A stretch of 31,762 nt of DNA, taken from a virus. Positions 1 through 8,091 of this stretch are shown piece by piece (the stretch's first letter is position 1; every line of letters starts with the position of its first letter). Both the position numbers and the translations under genes were made by a program. The notes beneath the pieces are model-generated. The model had not been told where the DNA came from and ran no database searches. It saw only the letters and a program-made list of their open reading frames with translations. Where the stretch lies: the IMG/VR virus record IMGVR_UViG_3300042402_001203, positions 1 through 31,762 of that record, one strand, 5' to 3'.

Positions 1-2142
1 AAAGTCTAACTCCACTGCAAAAGTGTTTCCATAGCTTAAAGGAATGTTTGGAGATTGACCAGTAATAGAAAACTTAATGTATGGTCCGGGGCTTCCAGAA
101 AATAAGAAGCTTCTGTCGTCATATTTTGACGTATTGTTGCTTATTCTTACAGAGCTAGAAGCTGTTAAATCTTTTGCGTTTCTAAATGTCGATTGATAAG
201 AATAGCTATTTGAATTTTCTGTAGCCTCAACTAATGAATTAGCGTCTCCAGTGTCTTGGAAAAGAATTTGTGTATCTGGATATATATTATGACCGATGAT
301 TTCTACTGAGCCGCCAATATAGTTTTCAAAAGTAGAAACACTCTTTATCATCGGATCTGCTTTTATTATTTCAAAATTCTTAAACAAGAAGTCTCTTCCT
401 CCAGAATTTTTTATAGTAATATCGTAACATCCAGCATCAGCATTTGTTCCAGTAAAAGTTAAGCTAGAACCAACAGAATTTTTTACAAAAGCAGAGATTG
501 GGAAGACCTTGTTGTATAATCCATAATTATAATCTTCTACATAACCAGATATATCTCTAATACTAGATAGTTGAGTTCTATCTCCTCTATAATCATAATC
601 TGAATAATTGCCCTGTAATAATATTACCGTGTTCTGAGTATCAAACAGCCCAGAACCAGTCATTACTTGGCTAATAGTATTATATAATCCAACGCCTTTA
701 ACTATTCTAAAATCTTCAATATATCCAGAAAATGGATTTACTCCATACGTTCCATAAGAACCTGTATTATGGGTTCCAATGAATAATCCACTACCAGCCG
801 TTATTGTATAAGGAGTTCCAGCAGAAACAGTAGAAAAAGATTGTCTATTAGTACCGCTTATTGCCACAAATGTATCACCATTTGCAGAAGTTCTAGATAT
901 TATTACTTTAGTCCATTGATTTGCTGGAATCAAAGAAGTCGCAATTGTAGCTTTAGCTGAATTACTAGCGTAAAATGTCCAATTAGTGCTTGCAGCAGCT
1001 TTATAAAAATAAAAACCATTTCCATCCCATCCTTGATCTTGGAACATATCAATTCTTGGAGTTGAAGTGTATGGCAATGGATTAACTGAAAATTCTATAG
1101 TAAATGGATCTGCTCCAAAACTAAAATCACCACCAGAAGGAGAAGGAATTTGCAGATAAGAACTTCCGCTAAACAGTAAAGATCTACCAAAAAGCCCAAC
1201 TTGAGAACTTCTAACTCCGCTATTTAATATAGTTTTTGGTTGTCTATAGTTTAGTCCGCTTAGAGTAATTCCAGTAGCGTAATTAAAGTTTTTACCGATG
1301 GCAATATTAGATTGTCCAGAATTTAAATAGTAATTTAAAGCATTAAATACAACAGGAGCTTTAAGAACAGTTATTTGATTTCTGGAAGTAAAAGTAGTGT
1401 CGTCTTTTGAATTTATTGTTACAAATCCAGCATTAGCATTTGCAGGGACTACTCCTGAAATTACATCTCCACCACCAGTAAATGGAGCGGTTACAAATCC
1501 AGTAACTCCATTATCTACAGAGGTAGTAAAATTGACAGGAAAATAACTTTGAGTTACATAAGATAAGTTAAAATTATTTCCAGATATTCTAAGAACATCT
1601 CCTTCGTATGGCAGATTATCACTAAATCCACTTATATAAATGCGACCATAAAAATTAAAATCACTAGCTACAGAAACTATTCCGGTATTATTGTAGCCAC
1701 TAACTCTAATTGGACCTGTCGTATAACCGCTTGGAACCTTAACTAGCAAAACACCGCTATCTGGTTGATAAGATAGATTTGTTCCAGTGATATTATTAAA
1801 GGATACATATTGTACGCCACTTAATGATTTGCCACTTACTGCAACAAATTGACCAACCTCTTGTGTTTGTGGTATTATGGCATCCAATCTTGGTATTGGA
1901 AAAAAGTCTACTCCACTTACATACATTGGAGAAGAGACCGAATTTCCAGTAATAAAATAAAATTTAGCCTGACCAAAAGCTACATTTTCTGGAACGTTAA
2001 ATTCAATATATTCTGGTGAAGCGTCGTAATAAGAAAAATCAATGAAGCCAGCACCGGGAAGCTGCAATCCACTTACTGCATAAAGACCCGCGCCCGTGAC
2101 GCGCATCTTTTGATTTATTAAACCTGTATTGTAGCTTGGCAT
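1..2142 (-). CDS. Tail-associated IPT/TIG and LamG-type lectin protein (3' end beyond window)
   Basis: The frame is open from an ATG at 2142 to the left edge, giving 714 codons without a stop, so the C-terminus is missing. An AAGGA ribosome site lies about 7 bases upstream, and the ATG follows the previous gene's stop after one base. Residues about 83-165 and 165-260, and again about 590-650, look like IPT/TIG (Ig-like) beta domains, with recurring V-x-V-S-G-x-x-L and L-R-I-S-G-N-N-F cores. Residues about 318-490 resemble a LamG/concanavalin-type lectin: L-L-F-S-G-S-S-Y-L near the start, a W-T-K-V strand, and Y-I-E-D-F-R-I-V-K-G near 474-483, which is the usual closing motif. Such proteins are usually external tail decorations or glycan-binding fibres. 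It is last in a run of three tail-tube-like genes, so a tail-surface adhesin is likely. The exact role is inferred. Confidence 0.8.
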   Translation of the reverse strand, partial: MPSYNTGLINQKMRVTGAGLYAVSGLQLPGAGFIDFSYYDASPEYIEFNVPENVAFGQAKFYFITGNSVSSPMYVSGVDFFPIPRLDAIIPQTQEVGQFVAVSGKSLSGVQYVSFNNITGTNLSYQPDSGVLLVKVPSGYTTGPIRVSGYNNTGIVSVASDFNFYGRIYISGFSDNLPYEGDVLRISGNNFNLSYVTQSYFPVNFTTSVDNGVTGFVTAPFTGGGDVISGVVPANANAGFVTINSKDDTTFTSRNQITVLKAPVVFNALNYYLNSGQSNIAIGKNFNYATGITLSGLNYRQPKTILNSGVRSSQVGLFGRSLLFSGSSYLQIPSPSGGDFSFGADPFTIEFSVNPLPYTSTPRIDMFQDQGWDGNGFYFYKAAASTNWTFYASNSAKATIATSLIPANQWTKVIISRTSANGDTFVAISGTNRQSFSTVSAGTPYTITAGSGLFIGTHNTGSYGTYGVNPFSGYIEDFRIVKGVGLYNTISQVMTGSGLFDTQNTVILLQGNYSDYDYRGDRTQLSSIRDISGYVEDYNYGLYNKVFPISAFVKNSVGSSLTFTGTNADAGCYDITIKNSGGRDFLFKNFEIIKADPMIKSVSTFENYIGGSVEIIGHNIYPDTQILFQDTGDANSLVEATENSNSYSYQSTFRNAKDLTASSSVRISNNTSKYDDRSFLFSGSPGPYIKFSITGQSPNIPLSYGNTFAVELDF

Positions 2143-2143
2143 A

Positions 2144-3223
2144 TTATAATCCTTGAAACTGCGTAGATAATCTTATATCATTAACAGATACACTTGTTTT
2201 AAAGTTAAAAATAGAAGAAGAAGTCGTCTCTTCTGTCTCTATGAAAATAGCAGCAGCACCTTTTAAACTTGTAGGAGCAACCGCAGTAAGCAAAGAAGTA
2301 GAAACCGGAGTAAAAGAAGCTGCCTCTGTGTTTCCAAAAAGAATCCTTTTAACGTTTATAAAATTACTTCCATTTATTGTCACGGTGGCTCCGGGCAATA
2401 TAACTCTTGGAGTGAAATCAGTTATTGCTGGTCTAAAATGCGAGAAGTCTTGTTTTAAAGAAAACTCAGATCTTATGTATCCTTGAGACTCGACAGAAGA
2501 TCTTTTAGAGGAAATTATTCCCGCAAAAGACAATGTATCAAGAGGAACTGCCCCTGTTTGAAGCGAAATATAAAAGTCGCAAGGAACTCCAGAATATGGG
2601 AGAGAAACATTAAAGTTATCTATCTCAAAAGAAACCGATTGAGACCTCTTTCCAAGATAAGCCCTACCGCTTTGATCAAAAGTAGAAGCTCCTTCTTTAT
2701 TGTACTTCTGGACCTCTCTTTGGTATTGATAGCTAAAATTTGTAAAATTATAACCGTTAGAATCAAAAGCAGTACCATCTAGATTTCCAGACAGATAAAA
2801 ATTTGAAAAATTTAAGGGTGTAATTTCTGGCAGATTGGCCGGGGCAGTAGGAGAAAAAGAGCCTTTTAATGTTTCAAAAACTTTAAGCTCAAGATCTACT
2901 TTAGCTAAAGAATCTGGAGACCCTTTTATAGAATAGCTTGTAACGTAACCACTTTGGAAATATAGACCACAAAAATTTCCAGAAATACCCTGCTCAGAAT
3001 TTGCGCCTAAAAGATATTCCTTAACAAAGTCTTTTCCTGTCAAGTAATAAGAAATAGAAAAACTTGTATCTACTGTATCTTCTGGAGAATATGTATAAGA
3101 GTTCTTTTTAAATTCTTCATTATAAACAGGAGTGTTACTTGAATCAAGAGACATATTTACATTAGTGGCTAGTATGTCTACGCCACTTAGCTTAAATGTG
3201 CAATTTTTATAGTTGAAAAACAT
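2144..3223 (-). CDS. Tail-tube-like protein with C-terminal IPT/TIG domain
   Basis: The protein has 359 residues. Its ATG at 3223 directly follows the stop of the upstream gene and has a strong AAGGAG site about 8 bases away. The N-terminal two thirds resembles its two upstream neighbours and the major tube protein at the right edge: an SFSISYYLTG strand near 54-63 and an SGYVTSYS segment at 91-98, followed by an alternating beta strand. Residues about 265-350 form a clear IPT/TIG domain (P-x-I-x-x-F-x-P, then P-G-A-T-V-T-I-N-G-S-N-F). Some siphovirus tube proteins carry such Ig-like additions as surface decoration. It is probably a minor tube or tail-tip ring protein exposing an Ig-like domain. 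The family link rests on eye alignment only. Confidence 0.72.
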   Translation of the reverse strand: MFFNYKNCTFKLSGVDILATNVNMSLDSSNTPVYNEEFKKNSYTYSPEDTVDTSFSISYYLTGKDFVKEYLLGANSEQGISGNFCGLYFQSGYVTSYSIKGSPDSLAKVDLELKVFETLKGSFSPTAPANLPEITPLNFSNFYLSGNLDGTAFDSNGYNFTNFSYQYQREVQKYNKEGASTFDQSGRAYLGKRSQSVSFEIDNFNVSLPYSGVPCDFYISLQTGAVPLDTLSFAGIISSKRSSVESQGYIRSEFSLKQDFSHFRPAITDFTPRVILPGATVTINGSNFINVKRILFGNTEAASFTPVSTSLLTAVAPTSLKGAAAIFIETEETTSSSIFNFKTSVSVNDIRLSTQFQGL

Positions 3224-4027
3224 TTAGAAACTCCTTTTTAATGATATTTTATTTTTAGCGAAATCGTCAATATTAATTGATAGATTGGAAGAGTCAATCT
3301 TGCTTCCTGAAGTGTTGATAATCATTATTGATTGATCGCCAAAAGTAGTTATGTTTATCTTGGCGTTTTCTGCTGTTGATAAGTCTGTATTAGAGAAATT
3401 TGAATTAAAATTTTCTACAGTAAAATCAAACGTTTCTTCTCCAGCGGACAAATCAACTTGTCTTGGCCTTTGTTGACCGACTGAATAAATTGGATTCCAG
3501 TTGATAGAGATGCCGTAGTTGAAGTCTAAAACATTATAAAGAGCGGCTGTTCCTGAGACTTTAGCATTCCACGAATGAGCTATGCCTGATCCGCTGGCTA
3601 AATTATTAATTGCAGTTTTGTCATTAATACTTCCAGAAAGATTAGAAAAACTAGAAAGAGAAACAGAAGCTTGTACTTTTGAATTAGGATTTACTGTCAA
3701 TGAATATCTAGAAGGATAAAAAGACCCACTTACCCCTGCCAAAACAACCTGAACAGGAACAACTGCTTCAGGAAAGCTACCAGTAAAAATTCCTGTTTTT
3801 ATGTAATCGAAACATTTATATATAGGATCAGAGATGTTTGGAAAATAAGTAAACTCAATATTAGTCTCATCTGCTTTAGTTTTAAACATCTGAGACGAGT
3901 TTTGTCTTCCGATTACATAAGTAGAATTTATGTTTCTATTTACTCCAATAGAAGTATTCTGAGCCAGAACTAGTCCTGACCCAAAACGCGAATTAAATAC
4001 TACTTCACACTCATTAAAATATTTCAT
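3224..4027 (-). CDS. Tail-tube-like structural protein
   Basis: The protein has 267 residues. The ATG at 4027 has AAGG and AAAAGG just upstream, between the two genes. It shares the pattern of the tube-like family in this window: a T-N-I-E-F-T-Y-F strand at about 55-62, an F-Y-P-S-R-Y-S-L-T-V segment at 103-112 followed by S-K-V-Q-A-S-V-S-L, and an I-S-I-N-W-N-P-I-Y-S-V-G segment at about 173-184 that corresponds to the N-R-N-P-A-Y-Y-L-G-S of its neighbour. No enzyme motif, signal peptide or membrane helix is seen. The whole protein looks beta-rich. It is likely a tail-tube-fold protein, either a minor tube ring or distal-tail-like. It could also be an unrelated beta-sandwich tail protein. 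Confidence 0.65.
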   Translation of the reverse strand: MKYFNECEVVFNSRFGSGLVLAQNTSIGVNRNINSTYVIGRQNSSQMFKTKADETNIEFTYFPNISDPIYKCFDYIKTGIFTGSFPEAVVPVQVVLAGVSGSFYPSRYSLTVNPNSKVQASVSLSSFSNLSGSINDKTAINNLASGSGIAHSWNAKVSGTAALYNVLDFNYGISINWNPIYSVGQQRPRQVDLSAGEETFDFTVENFNSNFSNTDLSTAENAKINITTFGDQSIMIINTSGSKIDSSNLSINIDDFAKNKISLKRSF

Positions 4028-4036
4028 CCTTTTGCC

Positions 4037-4855
4037 TTATTTCAGATAGCCCCTGTACCTTACCGTTATTCCTACAGGAGAATTTACACTAGCAGAGAAG
4101 TCTTCGGAAACATCAATGAAATAACATAACGAACTTCCAAAATTAAAGTTTACTGAATTACCATTAAAATCTTTAGTGTTAATATAAAAATTACTTATAT
4201 TCTTCAAGTTATAAGACAAATCAGACAGCTTTTGAAGCACATAGTTGTCTTGAGCTATATTAAAATCACAACTCACTTCAAGAGGGTAAATACTTTTAAC
4301 AGAAAAAGGAGTGGAAGAGCCTAAGTAATAGGCGGGATTTCTATTAACTGCTATGCTTAAATTGAAAGAATTGACTCTATTTGTTGTGAAATCATTTATT
4401 CCTATGTCAATAGTGTTTGAGTTTACCAATGCTGTTGAACTAGTTTGATTAAAAGAACCCGCCGAAGAAATTGAACCAGCATCATTAAAAATTTGAAAAT
4501 CTGCTCTAACAGTAGGAATTTCTCCGATTTGGGCACCGCAAGTATAAGAAGTTAAATATCCACTTTGAAATCCAAATAGGATATTAGAACTAGGATTAGC
4601 CTTCTTGGTTACGAAGCCATAATTTCCAGCTTCCCCTGTGCAACCAAGAAAATCATTGGACGTTGTTAATAAACTAGTCACAGACAAATTAGCAGCCTTT
4701 GCTCCTTCTGGAGTGTAAAAGCTGCTATTCATACCAAGATATTTGGTATGTTGAACTGGCATTTGATAGGAAGCCTGAATCTCCTGAACGCCATGAACTT
4801 GGCTTTGATTCAAGTAAAAATCCAAGTTCTGCTTATTTAGTCGAGATAATGCCAT
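4037..4855 (-). CDS. Tail-tube-like structural protein (first gene of left minus block)
   Basis: The protein has 272 residues and starts at the ATG at 4855, with only an A-rich leader and no clear Shine-Dalgarno. It is the first gene of the left minus-strand block and is divergent from the gpM gene. Two stretches closely match the major-tube-like protein at the right edge of the window: F-Q-S-G-Y-L-T-S-Y-T ending G-E-I-P-T-V-R-A (97-118), against G-N-G-F-L-T-N-Y-S ending G-D-F-P-T-T-S-V; and F-N-L-S-I-A-V-N-R-N-P with L-G-S (164-180), against F-S-I-S-M-G-L-N-R-T-P with I-G-S. The spacing and order agree. The family is presumably the siphovirus tube fold. This copy is a second tube-type protein, perhaps forming a distinct ring near the tip. 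Confidence 0.7.
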   Translation of the reverse strand: MALSRLNKQNLDFYLNQSQVHGVQEIQASYQMPVQHTKYLGMNSSFYTPEGAKAANLSVTSLLTTSNDFLGCTGEAGNYGFVTKKANPSSNILFGFQSGYLTSYTCGAQIGEIPTVRADFQIFNDAGSISSAGSFNQTSSTALVNSNTIDIGINDFTTNRVNSFNLSIAVNRNPAYYLGSSTPFSVKSIYPLEVSCDFNIAQDNYVLQKLSDLSYNLKNISNFYINTKDFNGNSVNFNFGSSLCYFIDVSEDFSASVNSPVGITVRYRGYLK

Positions 4856-4912
4856 CTTATTTTATTATTTACACAAAAAAGTGTAATAATAAGTTGGTAA
4901 AAGGTAAAAGGT
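4856..4912. promoter_or_regulatory. Divergent intergenic region with inverted repeat
   Basis: This 57-base gap separates genes that start in opposite directions, so it should hold start signals for both blocks. It contains an inverted repeat: arms at 4862-4874 and 4881-4892 (TTATTATTTACAC and GTGTAATAATAA, with one extra T in the left arm) around a loop of six A. The GGTAAAAGGTAAAAGGT sequence just before the gpM ATG supplies the ribosome site. I could not pick out a convincing -35/-10 pair for either strand. The repeat could be an operator or an RNA hairpin. Confidence 0.55.
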
Positions 4913-5467
4913 ATGTCTAGTTCAATTTTTAATATTAGCTCATGGAGCAATTCTGTCGCATATAATAAGCATGACATTATTGTGTATACAGATAATCGAT
5001 ACTATTATGCCAAAGCTGGCGTACCTGCAAATAACCCTCCAGTCTATTCTAACGTAATCTCTAATACTGATGCTTACTGGGGAGGATATTTTCAACACCC
5101 AGTCGTCAAGAAAGACTATCCTTTGTTTATTTGGAAGCCTTCTTATCAAACTCAAGCAAATTTTGATCCCAAAGTTAATGTAATAAAATATGGAGATGGA
5201 TACGAAAAGAGAGTTAGCGATCAAATAAACTTTAATCTTCTTAATTTTGAATTAAACTTTGATGGATTAACTCTGGATGAATGCACCGCAATACTGCACT
5301 TTTTAAGTGCTAGATCTGCGAAAACAGCTTTCATTTACTACCCATCTGCGCCTTATTCAGTTGCATCAACTGATGCCAAGCTATTTGTTTGTAGAAGATG
5401 GAGTTCATCTAATCCATTTTTTAATAACTTTTCCATAAAGGCTACGTTCGAAGAAGTACCAGCATAA
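4913..5467 (+). CDS. M: Minor tail protein gpM with N-terminal CBM5/12-like module
   Basis: The protein has 184 residues, against about 109 for lambda gpM. The C-terminal ~115 residues have the phage minor tail protein (gpM) pattern: F-I-W-K-P near the start, a K-Y-G-D-G-Y-E-K-R segment, an L-x-x-x-E-x-x-x-I-L-x-F-L helix, L-F-V-C-R-R-W, and a closing A-T-F-E-E-V. The N-terminal ~60 residues look like a carbohydrate-binding module of the CBM5/12 (chitin-binding type 3) kind: W11, Y17, a D21-I-I-V-Y strand, Y30-Y-Y-A, a proline turn and W56. The gene opens the M-L-K-K-I-J tail-tip block, with gpL 4 bases downstream. gpM joins the tail-tip complex at the end of the tube. The added module suggests glycan contact at the tip, which is inference. 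Confidence 0.85.
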   Translation: MSSSIFNISSWSNSVAYNKHDIIVYTDNRYYYAKAGVPANNPPVYSNVISNTDAYWGGYFQHPVVKKDYPLFIWKPSYQTQANFDPKVNVIKYGDGYEKRVSDQINFNLLNFELNFDGLTLDECTAILHFLSARSAKTAFIYYPSAPYSVASTDAKLFVCRRWSSSNPFFNNFSIKATFEEVPA

Positions 5468-5471
5468 TCCT

Positions 5472-6593
5472 ATGGCTACTCAACAAGACAAAGATTCATC
5501 TTTAAAAGTAAACAGAGAGTTCTTTTCTCTTGAGCCTTCTTCGATAATTTCTTTATTTGAAGTAGACTTAACTGAAATTGGATTTGATACTGCTTCTCAG
5601 TTTGTAGTTAACATTAAGAATTTTCAAATATCATTGCCGGGAGCAGAAACTGGTGTTTTTAATTATAGGGTAATTCGCCTTCATAATAATTTAAAGCTCG
5701 GAAGAAACATCATTTACTGGAAAGGAAATGCGTATCTACCTGCTCCGCTTTCTACAGAGGGTTTTGAAATAGCTTCAAGAGGTGTATTTCCTAAGCCTAA
5801 AGTTCAGATCAGTTTTTCTGATGATATGCTTGATGTGTTTAGCTTATTTAGAGGAACTGTTAATTTTGGAGATTTAATTGGAGCTAAGTTTACTAGAATT
5901 AGAACATTTGCTAAATTTCTTGACAGATCAAATTTCTATCAAAACGACGGAACCTCTCCTCTGTCGCCAGATAGACTTATAATACCAGAAGGATTTGATC
6001 CTGATCCTAATTGCGAGTTTCCTAGGGATATTTATTATTTTGATAGAAAATCTTCTGAAAACAAAAATAGTATTCAATTTGAACTATCAAGTGCTATAGA
6101 TCTAGACAGAGCCAAACTCCCTAAACGAAGAGTATTAAGTTATATTTGTCCTTGGCAATATAGAGGAGAAGGCTGTCTCTATGAATATAAAGAAAAACTA
6201 ACTGAAGATACTCATGGCACTATAACTCCAATACCAAATAAAAGCGATTCTACTGGAGAAAAAGCTCCTGTTTGCGCCACTGAAGACGATCAAATAATCT
6301 CAAAGATGCCAATTTTTTCTGGCACAACTGTAGGAACTAATAAAATAGAATCTTGGAAACTCTCAACAACTTATAACAAAGGCGATGTAGTAGTTATCAA
6401 TAAGAAAAATATTAATTTCTATTTTGTTGCCAAGACAAACGTTCCCATGAATATCCCGCCTCCAAACGGACAATACTGGATAGCTGACCAATGCTCTAAG
6501 AGTATAAAAGGATGTAAGATTAGATTTGGAGAAAACGCTTTACCTTTTGGTGGATTTTACGGAGTATCTAATTACAATAGAGGAGCATTGTAA
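5472..6593 (+). CDS. L: Minor tail protein gpL, iron-sulfur type, with inserted CBM5/12-like module
   Basis: The protein has 373 residues, against about 232 for lambda gpL. The N-terminal ~220 residues have the gpL beta structure (F-x-V-D-L-T-E-I-G-F-D at the start). The cysteine signature C226-P-W-Q-Y-R-G-E-G-C235 and C341-S-K-S-I-K-G-C348 followed by R-F-G is the gpL pattern; lambda gpL binds a [4Fe-4S] cluster through four conserved cysteines. Between the two cysteine pairs sits extra sequence (about 236-340) containing a CBM5/12-like module from W295 to W336 (W, T-Y-N-K-G-D, Y-F-V-A, Y-W), similar to the one in gpM. C268 is an additional cysteine. The stop overlaps the gpK start as TAATG. 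Tail-tip assembly factor; the cluster is inferred from the family. Confidence 0.87.
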   Translation: MATQQDKDSSLKVNREFFSLEPSSIISLFEVDLTEIGFDTASQFVVNIKNFQISLPGAETGVFNYRVIRLHNNLKLGRNIIYWKGNAYLPAPLSTEGFEIASRGVFPKPKVQISFSDDMLDVFSLFRGTVNFGDLIGAKFTRIRTFAKFLDRSNFYQNDGTSPLSPDRLIIPEGFDPDPNCEFPRDIYYFDRKSSENKNSIQFELSSAIDLDRAKLPKRRVLSYICPWQYRGEGCLYEYKEKLTEDTHGTITPIPNKSDSTGEKAPVCATEDDQIISKMPIFSGTTVGTNKIESWKLSTTYNKGDVVVINKKNINFYFVAKTNVPMNIPPPNGQYWIADQCSKSIKGCKIRFGENALPFGGFYGVSNYNRGAL

Positions 6594-7351
6594 TGGTTTC
6601 GGATGAAATAAAAGCAAAAATAAAAGAACACGCGCTAAAGGAAAATCCTGAAGAATGCTGTGGTCTTTTAGTTCTAAATAGAAAAAATATCCTAGAAGTA
6701 TTTCCATGCAGGAATGCTGCTCAAGATAAAGAAAATGAATTCGTTGTATGCCAAATGGACTACCTCAAAGCCTCAATGAATGGCAAAGTGGCTGGCATTT
6801 ATCATTCTCACTGTATTCAAGACAATTCTTTTTCTGAACTAGACAAGCAAATTAGTTCTAATTTAAAACTAAAGAATATCGTTTATATACTAAAAAGAGA
6901 TTCTTTTGAAGAGTATTCTCCTGAAAATTACTATAATAAATACATAAACAAAAATTTTGTTATTAATCAATCTGATTGTTTATCAATAGTAGAGAATTAT
7001 TATAATGAAGAATTTGGCATTAAGATTTTCCATTACGAAAGAGGGGTAGATTGGGATAAAAACTACGCAGATTTTGTTAAAAATAAACTAACAGAGTTTT
7101 GTGACTCAGAGAACTTTGACAAATTCTTTGAAAAAGAAAACTTTATCAAAATAGAAGGTATAGAAAATGCTAAAAAACATGATATTATTGTGTTCAAGTA
7201 TTTAGATAACTATCCTTCTCATTTTGGCATTTACCTTGAACAAGGTTATATTTTGCACCAACCAAGAAATAAAAAGTCAATAATAGAAAAACTAACAGAC
7301 GCAGAGAAGAGAAGGATCTATTGTTTTGCAAGGAGTAAACAATTATGTTAA
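6593..7351 (+). CDS. K: Tail tip protein gpK copy 1: JAMM peptidase plus NlpC/P60
   Basis: The protein has 252 residues. The N-terminal domain is a JAB/MPN metallopeptidase with a full JAMM motif: E21 before C-C-G, then H71-S-H73 and S81-x-x-D84 (HxH, seven residues, S, two residues, D). The C-terminal half is an NlpC/P60 fold: catalytic C129 in S-D-C-L, H210 in S-H-F-G-I-Y-L and H222 in I-L-H-Q. NlpC/P60 enzymes cut peptidoglycan stem peptides, so this domain fits local wall opening during DNA entry. The JAMM domain may process tail proteins, as proposed for lambda gpK. The gene overlaps gpL by one base and the second gpK by seven. All catalytic residues that I can locate appear intact. Confidence 0.9.
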   Translation: MVSDEIKAKIKEHALKENPEECCGLLVLNRKNILEVFPCRNAAQDKENEFVVCQMDYLKASMNGKVAGIYHSHCIQDNSFSELDKQISSNLKLKNIVYILKRDSFEEYSPENYYNKYINKNFVINQSDCLSIVENYYNEEFGIKIFHYERGVDWDKNYADFVKNKLTEFCDSENFDKFFEKENFIKIEGIENAKKHDIIVFKYLDNYPSHFGIYLEQGYILHQPRNKKSIIEKLTDAEKRRIYCFARSKQLC

Positions 7352-8091
7352 CAGAAGAGCTTAAAAATAAAATCATAGAACACGCTAATACTTCTAATAA
7401 TGAAGTATGCGGCGTTTTAGTACATACAGATAATGGACTAGAGGTACAAAAGAAAGATAACCTCATTAATTCAGCTACTGAATTTGCGATGGATATTTAT
7501 AGCCAATCTAATTTTGCGGCTTATTATCATTCTCATATTAATTTTGATTCTATTTCTGATGCAGATATAATTGTTTCGGAAAGGCTAGGCTTACCATGTA
7601 TAGTTTATAATAAACAGAGTGGAGTTTTTCACATCTATCATCCAAATGGATATAAAATTCAATATACAGACAGACCTTTTCTTTTGGGTTTTGCTGATTG
7701 CCTTTGGTTAGTAAAAGATTATTTCTGTCATGATTTAAATATTCATTTATGCCCAGAGTTAGAGGTTCTAAAAGAATCTGTATCTGAGCAAGAGTATAAT
7801 GATATAGTAGCTAAAAGATTCACAGACGAAGAAGCCGCATTAAAGGAAAAAGATAATTACTTAAAAAGGTATTTTGAATATAACGGATTTAAAGAAGTTT
7901 TTGATTTTAAAAAGAATGATGTTCTAATAATGAGAACAAAAGCTTATAATTTTCCAATACACTGCGCTGTTTATCTTGGAGAAGATACTATTCTACATCA
8001 CCCCGGAAATAAGCGTTCTCTTACTGAAAAGCTTTCTAACCAATACAAAAAATGGGTAATTTATATAATGAGACATCACCTTTATGACTAG
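7345..8091 (+). CDS. Tail tip protein gpK copy 2: JAMM peptidase plus NlpC/P60
   Basis: The protein has 248 residues and is a diverged tandem paralogue of the preceding gene, with the same two-domain layout. The JAMM elements are E20 before V-C-G, H62-S-H64, and S71-x-x-D74, one residue shorter between HxH and S than in copy 1. The NlpC/P60 elements are C119 in F-A-D-C-L, H206 in P-I-H-C-A-V-Y-L-G, and H218/H219 in I-L-H-H-P-G-N. The ATG at 7345 lies inside the end of copy 1 and has an AAGGAG site about 10 bases upstream. The stop overlaps gpI by eight bases. Both copies seem catalytically competent, so they may act on different bonds, at different stages, or together as a hetero-complex; that is inference. 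Confidence 0.88.
   Translation: MLTEELKNKIIEHANTSNNEVCGVLVHTDNGLEVQKKDNLINSATEFAMDIYSQSNFAAYYHSHINFDSISDADIIVSERLGLPCIVYNKQSGVFHIYHPNGYKIQYTDRPFLLGFADCLWLVKDYFCHDLNIHLCPELEVLKESVSEQEYNDIVAKRFTDEEAALKEKDNYLKRYFEYNGFKEVFDFKKNDVLIMRTKAYNFPIHCAVYLGEDTILHHPGNKRSLTEKLSNQYKKWVIYIMRHHLYD

Noticed and set aside
2241-2782. Plus-strand open frames of 81 and 99 residues
   Set aside because: They are antisense to the tube-like/IPT gene, whose product has recognisable domains. They have low-complexity composition and no family pattern.
4856-4912. Sigma70-type promoter in the divergent region
   Set aside because: TTTACA and TAATAA-like boxes exist, but no pair has correct spacing. Too AT-rich to choose by eye.
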